Below are positions 59,673-64,000 of a stretch of 64,000 nt of DNA, in pieces. Both the position numbers and the translations under genes were made by a program. The stretch comes from G963675935 sp963803125 (GTDB lineage: Bacteria > Planctomycetota > Planctomycetia > Pirellulales > Thermoguttaceae), in assembly GCA_963803125.1 (NCBI GenBank), contig CAWDLR010000003.1, forward strand, positions 1,860,001 through 1,924,000, in the 5' to 3' direction. The notes below the pieces were generated by a model that was not told the origin of the DNA, ran no database searches, and saw nothing but the letters and a program-made list of their open reading frames with translations. How positions within the stretch are numbered: position 1 is the stretch's first letter; each line of letters starts with the position of its first letter.

Positions 59673-60716
59673 GTGAAGCAGGTCAAGTGCGGCAAGAAGG
59701 TCGTTCTTTTCGGCGAGTTGATGATGCGGCTATCGACCCCGCGGCACGAGCGGATCGTGCAGGCGCGGCAATTCGACGTGATCTACAGCGGTGCGGAGGC
59801 GAACCTCGGCGTCGCCCTGCAAGCGCTGGGCATCGACAGTTACATGGTCTCCGGCGTGCCCGACAACGCCGTGGGCGAAGCCTGCCTCTGCTACCTGCGG
59901 CAGTTCCGCCTGAACCTCGACCACGTGCGGAAGCGGGGCGATCGCCTGGGCATCTACTTCGTCGAGACCGGCGCCGCCCAGCGGCCCTCCACCTTCCTTT
60001 ACAACCGCAAAGGCAGCTCGATCACCGAACTGCGGCCGGGCGATCTCGACTGGGACGCGATTTTCGCGGGGAAGCACTGGTTCCACTTCACCGGCATCAC
60101 TCCCGCGTTGGCCGACAGCGTGGCCGACCTCACCCGCGAAGCCTGCGCCGCGGCCAAGCGCAACGGGCTGACCGTCAGTTGCGACCTGAACTTCCGCCGC
60201 AAGCTCTGGGCGGTCGAGAAAGCCCGCGAGGTGATGACCGATTTGATGCGCTACGTCGACGTCCTCTTCACGAATGAAGAGGAGACGGAGACCGTCTTCG
60301 GCATCCAGGCGCGGGAGACGAACGTCCGGACGGGGCAAATCAGCACCGCCGATTATGAAGACGTGGCCGCACAGCTCCACGAGACATTCCAGCTTGAGTA
60401 CGTGTCGATTTCGCTTCGCGGCAGCGTCTCGGCCACGGCCAATGACTGGTCGGGCATGCTCTACGACGGCGACCGCTGCTACACCAGCCGCAAGTACCAC
60501 ATCGACTACATCGTCGATCGCGTCGGCGGCGGCGACGCTTATTCGTCCGGCATCATTTACGGCCTGCTGACCGACCAGGATTTGCAGGAGACGGTCGATT
60601 TCGCCGCGGCCGCATCGTGTTTGAAGCACTCGATCCACGGCGATTTCAACCTCGTTAGTTTCGGCGAAATCCTCGCCCTGATGGGTGGCGACGCCAGCGG
60701 CAGAGTCCAACGTTGA
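59673..60716 (+). CDS. PfkB-family sugar kinase, KDG kinase-like (copy 2)
   Basis: 347 residues from GTG 59673 (AAGGAGGGC upstream). VVLFGELMMRLSTP, YSGAEANLGVALQALG, TVSCDLNFRRKLW and the catalytic VDRVGGGDAYSSGIIYGL. Directly follows the KDPG aldolase gene, which supports phosphorylation of 2-keto-3-deoxygluconate or its epimer. Paralogue of the kinase at 47933; both end with the same odd tail (GRVQR / GCVQR). Confidence 0.9.
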   Translation: MKQVKCGKKVVLFGELMMRLSTPRHERIVQARQFDVIYSGAEANLGVALQALGIDSYMVSGVPDNAVGEACLCYLRQFRLNLDHVRKRGDRLGIYFVETGAAQRPSTFLYNRKGSSITELRPGDLDWDAIFAGKHWFHFTGITPALADSVADLTREACAAAKRNGLTVSCDLNFRRKLWAVEKAREVMTDLMRYVDVLFTNEEETETVFGIQARETNVRTGQISTADYEDVAAQLHETFQLEYVSISLRGSVSATANDWSGMLYDGDRCYTSRKYHIDYIVDRVGGGDAYSSGIIYGLLTDQDLQETVDFAAAASCLKHSIHGDFNLVSFGEILALMGGDASGRVQR

Positions 60717-60732
60717 TCCTATGAGGCAGAAC

Positions 60733-60897
60733 GTACACCTCACGCTCCGCGTGAGGCAATCGAACATCACGTACTCCTCACGCTCCGCGTGAGGCGATCG
60801 AGCATCAAGTTCCTCACACGGAGTGTGAGGAGTACAGTGGGTTCCTCACACGGAGCGTGAGGAGTACAGTGGGTTCCTCACACGGAGCGTGAGGAGT
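60733..60897. repeat. Tandem array of five family E palindromes
   Basis: Five CCTCACGC/GCGTGAGG-type arms at about 60738, 60775, 60811, 60843 and 60876: two in one orientation, then three in the other (CCTCACACGGAGCGTGAGG). The last two repeat units, including AGTACAGTGGGTT, are nearly identical, a recent tandem duplication. Confidence 0.93.
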
Positions 60898-60930
60898 GCC
60901 AACCAGGCGGCGAATCTGAAGGAAAAAACC

Positions 60931-61992
60931 ATGCTTGACAGACTGCGTCAAACGATCCAAGCGGCGGGCAAGCGATCCGAGGTACTGCAAACCGCAGACG
61001 GCACTCGGATGTTGATGTTTCCCTACGGGGCGCGGGTGCTTGGGCTGTTCTCGGCGGAAAACGACCAGAGTTTCTACTGGAATAACCCGCGGCTTGAGCA
61101 GGACGCGACCGCCCGGTCGCTGTTGACCAGCGACGGCTGGCACAATACCGGCGGCGACCGCACCTGGATCGCCCCGGAGTGGGACACCTTCTATCCCGAC
61201 GCCAACTCGAACGCCTACTTGCAGCCGCGCGAGCTGGACATGAGCGATTACAGCCTGGAGGACGTTTGCGGCGGGATGCAGTTCTCGCGGCGGATGACGC
61301 TGCACCTGGCCCGTTCAAACCGCGACATCGCCCTGCAATTGACCAAGTGGTTCGGGACGGCAGCCAACCCGCTGCGGCGCGAGCGCGAGATGGTGTCACT
61401 GCTGGCCGGTGTGGAATACGCCGGCTACACGCAGCGGGTGACGCTGCAATCGCTCGACGGACCCGCCGACCAGCCGGCGGGCGTGGGCATCTGGAACCTG
61501 CTCCAGCTCCCGGCGGGCGGCGAGATGCTCGTGCCGCTCTACAGCCGCACCACGCCGCAAAAGTGTTTTGGCAACATTCCGGCCGATCGCGTCACCATCG
61601 ACGACCGGCTGCTCCGCGTGAAGGTCGATTTCGCCGGCTCCCACAAGATCGCCTTGAAGGCGGCGGCCGTCTGCGGTCGGGCAGGTTACGTCTTCTGCGG
61701 CGGCGATCAGTTCTCGCTGGTCATCCGCAATTTCTTCGTCAACCCGTCGGGCGAGTACATCGACGTGCAGCGGCACGACCCCGACGATTACGGCTACGCC
61801 TTCCAGATGTGCCGCGTCGACGAGCCGCAGTACGGCAGTTTTTGCGAGTTGGAATATCACGCCCCGGCGGTCGGCGCCCTTCCCGACCCGGCCAAGAGTG
61901 AGGACATTTCGCAGGTTTGGGCGTTCCGCGGCCGCCGCGAAGCGATCGACGCCATCGCCCGAAAACTACTCGGGGCGACAATTTCGATTTAA
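60931..61992 (+). CDS. Protein of unknown function, possibly mutarotase-like (DUF6786-type)
   Basis: 353 residues, cytoplasmic (no signal peptide). Beta-rich sequence with TRMLMFPYGARVLGLFSAEN, SFYWNNPRL, NTGGDRTWIAPEWDTFYPD and GIWNLLQLPAGGEMLVPL, which reminds me of galactose-mutarotase-like proteins and of DUF6786, but I cannot confirm this. GAAGGAAAAA precedes ATG 60931; the opening at 60889 lies in a repeat. In this cluster a role in handling the anomers of the catabolised sugar would fit. Confidence 0.65.
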   Translation: MLDRLRQTIQAAGKRSEVLQTADGTRMLMFPYGARVLGLFSAENDQSFYWNNPRLEQDATARSLLTSDGWHNTGGDRTWIAPEWDTFYPDANSNAYLQPRELDMSDYSLEDVCGGMQFSRRMTLHLARSNRDIALQLTKWFGTAANPLRREREMVSLLAGVEYAGYTQRVTLQSLDGPADQPAGVGIWNLLQLPAGGEMLVPLYSRTTPQKCFGNIPADRVTIDDRLLRVKVDFAGSHKIALKAAAVCGRAGYVFCGGDQFSLVIRNFFVNPSGEYIDVQRHDPDDYGYAFQMCRVDEPQYGSFCELEYHAPAVGALPDPAKSEDISQVWAFRGRREAIDAIARKLLGATISI

Positions 61993-62025
61993 AGGAAAAA
62001 GGGAAAAAGGAAAAACGGGAAGACT

Positions 62026-62095
62026 GTTTAGCCGCCGCGTCCACGCGGCGCAGACTCGCCCCGGTCGCAGCGCCGCGCGGACGCGGCGGCTAAAC
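62026..62095. repeat. Paired palindrome, family D
   Basis: GTTTAGCCGCCGCGTCCACG... (62026-62051) and inverse (62070-62095) with one mismatch. A purine-rich AAAGGGAAAAAGG stretch precedes it. Confidence 0.95.
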
Positions 62096-62159
62096 GGTTC
62101 GGGAGCGACCGCCATAGTCCGTTACTGCACCGATTTCAGCTTGAAAAGGAACAACACCA

Positions 62160-62927
62160 ATGGCTCTTTCCATGTTCGACGCGGCGGTGCCGAGCGGCTC
62201 GCTCGGGATTTGGTGGCTGGGGCAAGCGGGGTTCGCTTTCAAGACCCCGGCCGGCAAGGTGATTTATCTCGACCCCTATCTCTCCGACCTGGTCGAACGG
62301 CTCTTCGGCTTCAAGCGTCTTTCGCCTCCCGCCGTCGCCGCCGAGGACGTTCGCGCGGACCTGGTCCTGATTACGCACGAACACGCCGATCATCTCGACA
62401 TCGACGCTGTGCCGATCATCGTGCGGGACAATCCCGCCTGCCGTTTCGCCGCCCCCGCCGGCTGCACGCCGGGCCTGACCGAGGCGGGCGTTACCGCCGA
62501 AAACCGCGTGCTCTTAGAGCCGAACCGCCGCTACGATCTCGGCGGCCTGACGCTGCACACCGCGGCGGCCGATCACGGCGACTTCTCCGAGACGGCGCTG
62601 TGTTTCGTAGTCGAGGTCGATGGAATCCGCGTCTTTTGCACGGGCGACACCGCATTTCGGCCCAACTTGCACAAGCCGCTGGCCGACTTGAAGCCCGACC
62701 TGCTGCTGCCGTGCATCAACGGAGTGTTCGGCAACATGAACCACATCGACGCGGCGATGCTGGTGCAGGCGGTCAAGCCGCGTTGTGCAATTCCGTGTCA
62801 CTTCTGGACGTTCGCCGAGCAAGGGGCGGGCGATCCGGCCGGCTTCGTCCACGCCTGCAAACACTACAGCCCCGAGACCAAAGCCCTGCTGCTGCGGCCC
62901 GGCGAACGTTTCCTTTATCAGAAATAA
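62160..62927 (+). CDS. Metallo-beta-lactamase-fold hydrolase (UlaG-like lactonase)
   Basis: 255 residues. THEHADHLDIDA is the HxHxDH zinc motif, HGDFSETALCFVVE and FCTGDTAFRPNL give later ligands, and IPCHFWTFAE the last His. The order and length resemble UlaG, the L-ascorbate-6-phosphate lactonase. In a pathway with sugar dehydrogenases, a lactonase that opens an aldonolactone is a reasonable role (inference). It lies between family D and G palindromes and is transcribed with the cluster. Confidence 0.85.
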   Translation: MALSMFDAAVPSGSLGIWWLGQAGFAFKTPAGKVIYLDPYLSDLVERLFGFKRLSPPAVAAEDVRADLVLITHEHADHLDIDAVPIIVRDNPACRFAAPAGCTPGLTEAGVTAENRVLLEPNRRYDLGGLTLHTAAADHGDFSETALCFVVEVDGIRVFCTGDTAFRPNLHKPLADLKPDLLLPCINGVFGNMNHIDAAMLVQAVKPRCAIPCHFWTFAEQGAGDPAGFVHACKHYSPETKALLLRPGERFLYQK

Positions 62928-62937
62928 TACGTATCCG

Positions 62938-63001
62938 GCACACGCCGTGTGCCGACCACATTGGCCAAAGGCCTACAAACAACGGCACACGGCGTGTGCC
63001 G
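62938..63001. repeat. Paired palindrome, family G
   Basis: GGCACACGCCGTGTGCC and GGCACACGGCGTGTGCC, 30 bases apart. Confidence 0.95.
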
Positions 63002-63029
63002 CATACACCTTGACCTGTGAGTGCTTACC

Positions 63030-63806
63030 ATGAAAGCAGACCTTTCCGGCAAAGTGAGTCTCGTCACCGGCGCGGCGCGGGGCATTGGGCTGGCGATCGC
63101 CGACCGCTTGGCCGCCAACGGATCGCGCGTGGTCTATGCCGACCGCGATGACACGAGCGAAGTCGCCGCCCGGCAGCCCGGCGCGGTCGCCATGACGATG
63201 GACGTTACCCGCCGCGACCAGATCGACGCCGGCATCGCGCGGATCGTCGATCAGTTCGGGCATCTCGACATCGTGGTCAACAACGCCGGCGTGAACACGG
63301 CGAAGCATCGGGTGACGATCGACGAGTTTCCCCGCGAAGAATGGGATCGGATCATCGCCGTGGACCTTACCGGACTGTACGAAGTGAGCCAGGCCGCCGC
63401 CCGGGTGATGCGAAAGCAGAAAAGCGGCCGAATCATCAACATTTCGTCGGTCTTGGGCCTGGTGCCCGCCCGGCTGCAATGCGCCTTTATCGCCGCCAAG
63501 GCTGGCGTGGTCAACCTGACAAAGGCGATGGCGTTGGAACTTGGCCCGCACGGCATCTTGGTCAACTGCGTCGCCCCCGGCTCGACCCTGACCGAGGGCA
63601 CCAAGCAGTTGTTCTACGGCCCCGATGGGCAGTTCAGTTCGTCGGTGCAGCAGATGCTCGCCCACATTCCGTTGGGCCGGCCGGGCACGACCGACGAAAT
63701 CGCCGTCGCCGTCCTGTTCCTTGCCGATCCCGAAAACAGCTACACCAACGGCCACATCCTCGCCGTCGACGGCGGCTGGACGGCCGGCTACCTCCGCGAG
63801 TTTTGA
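63030..63806 (+). CDS. SDR-family protein lacking the catalytic tyrosine
   Basis: 258 residues: KVSLVTGAARGIGLAIADRL, NNAGVNTA, Ser139/140 in INISSVLG, and a C-terminal GGWTAGYLREF. At the YxxxK position the sequence is CAFIAAKAG, so the catalytic Tyr is Phe153 while Lys157 is kept. Either it uses another residue or it has lost the usual dehydrogenase chemistry. Its place before a probable FAH-type hydrolase gene suggests a 2-keto-3-deoxy acid or diketo acid step. ATG 63030 is preferred to GTG 63021. Confidence 0.87.
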   Translation: MKADLSGKVSLVTGAARGIGLAIADRLAANGSRVVYADRDDTSEVAARQPGAVAMTMDVTRRDQIDAGIARIVDQFGHLDIVVNNAGVNTAKHRVTIDEFPREEWDRIIAVDLTGLYEVSQAAARVMRKQKSGRIINISSVLGLVPARLQCAFIAAKAGVVNLTKAMALELGPHGILVNCVAPGSTLTEGTKQLFYGPDGQFSSSVQQMLAHIPLGRPGTTDEIAVAVLFLADPENSYTNGHILAVDGGWTAGYLREF

Positions 63807-63847
63807 GTCAGCAAACACAATTCCAGCATAACAAGACACCGGCAGGT

Positions 63848-63921
63848 GTTGGGGTGGCAGTTGTACTGCCACCCCGGCGCCCATCGCAAACTCGGGGTGG
63901 CAGTGCAACTGCCACCCCAAC
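63848..63921. repeat. Paired palindrome, family C
   Basis: GTTGGGGTGGCAGTTGTACTGCCACC... and the inverse form ending CCACCCCAAC, about 20 bases apart, before the last gene. Confidence 0.95.
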
Positions 63922-63978
63922 AGGACATTTTCGATCACTGCCATACCGTTTCCCTCCATATCCAAGAGGTCGTTTCCC

Positions 63979-64000
63979 ATGAAGATTGTCCGGTTCCTCG
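63979..64000 (+). CDS. Start of a gene, possibly a fumarylacetoacetate hydrolase-family protein
   Basis: Only seven codons (MKIVRFL) are in the window, with AAGAGG 10 bases upstream. Many FAH-family proteins begin MKIVRF, and such hydrolases close the diketo-acid route of sugar catabolism, which would suit this cluster. The identification is tentative. Confidence 0.45.

Noticed and set aside
60733..60897. Repeated units that could suggest a CRISPR array
   Set aside because: Arms are inverted, not direct; spacers are repeated, of uneven length and non-unique; no cas genes.
1..64000. tRNA or rRNA genes
   Set aside because: Scanning for T-loop (GGTTCGAATCC-like) and rRNA core words gave nothing credible; this was by eye and a tRNA search program could overrule it.

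Overview
The window looks like a high-GC chromosomal segment of a planctomycete, most likely of the Pirellulales type. Evidence: two proteins ending in a VPEP-type PEP-CTERM anchor, an ECF sigma factor next to a zinc-finger/Ser-Thr kinase, very Cys-rich secreted proteins (one with YTV-type repeats), a DUF1598-like protein, a BlaI/M56 pair whose peptidase appears fused to a SecD-P1-like domain, many secreted glycoside hydrolases (DUF5703, GH92, GH36), and several URO-D-family proteins beside sugar genes. I see no rRNA, tRNA, CRISPR array, prophage or transposase.

Layout. 0-8 kb: end of an RluA-type pseudouridine synthase, a DegT-type aminotransferase, a PEP-CTERM protein, a frameshifted kinase with an extracytoplasmic propeller-like part, its ECF sigma factor, and a PEP-CTERM papain-like protease. 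8.2-13.9 kb: a rhamnose module (URO-D protein, DUF5703 hydrolase, RhaT, RhaM). 14-30.9 kb: housekeeping and envelope genes (peroxiredoxin, alcohol dehydrogenase, DUF1598 protein, glycerate kinase, POT transporter, M2 peptidase, GrpB, Spy-like protein, glutamine synthetase, HPr, MscL, Cys-rich proteins, PCMT). 31-36.5 kb: GH92 mannosidase and a BlaI-M56-SecD-like regulatory locus that is broken in several places. 36.5-46.8 kb: YTV/Cys-rich protein, asparagine synthetase, GlgC, two glycosyltransferases, a lipoprotein. 47.2-64 kb: a same-strand sugar-acid catabolic cluster (GntR regulator, two PfkB/KDG-kinase-like proteins, two KDPG-aldolase-like proteins, an MDR dehydrogenase, a 2-hydroxyacid dehydrogenase, an Ldh-type oxidoreductase, GH36 alpha-galactosidase, two URO-D proteins, two SDRs, an UlaG-like MBL hydrolase and the start of a probable FAH-family hydrolase). 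The enzyme set fits release of a hexose or deoxyhexose, oxidation and dehydration to a 2-keto-3-deoxy acid, and then either kinase/aldolase cleavage or oxidation and hydrolysis.

The most striking signal is a dense population of paired palindromic repeats: at least ten sequence families that share one architecture, two inverted copies of a short self-complementary arm around a variable spacer. They fill nearly every intercistronic gap of the 47-64 kb cluster. Several also lie in frame inside protein-coding genes: three different families in the glycerate kinase, others in asparagine synthetase, an alcohol dehydrogenase, and the 5' ends of an SDR and the DUF5703 gene. A second signal is the number of broken reading frames (kinase, M56 peptidase, membrane glycosyltransferase, 2-hydroxyacid dehydrogenase, one URO-D protein, and one in-frame TGA), which may be decay or residual indel errors in the assembly.
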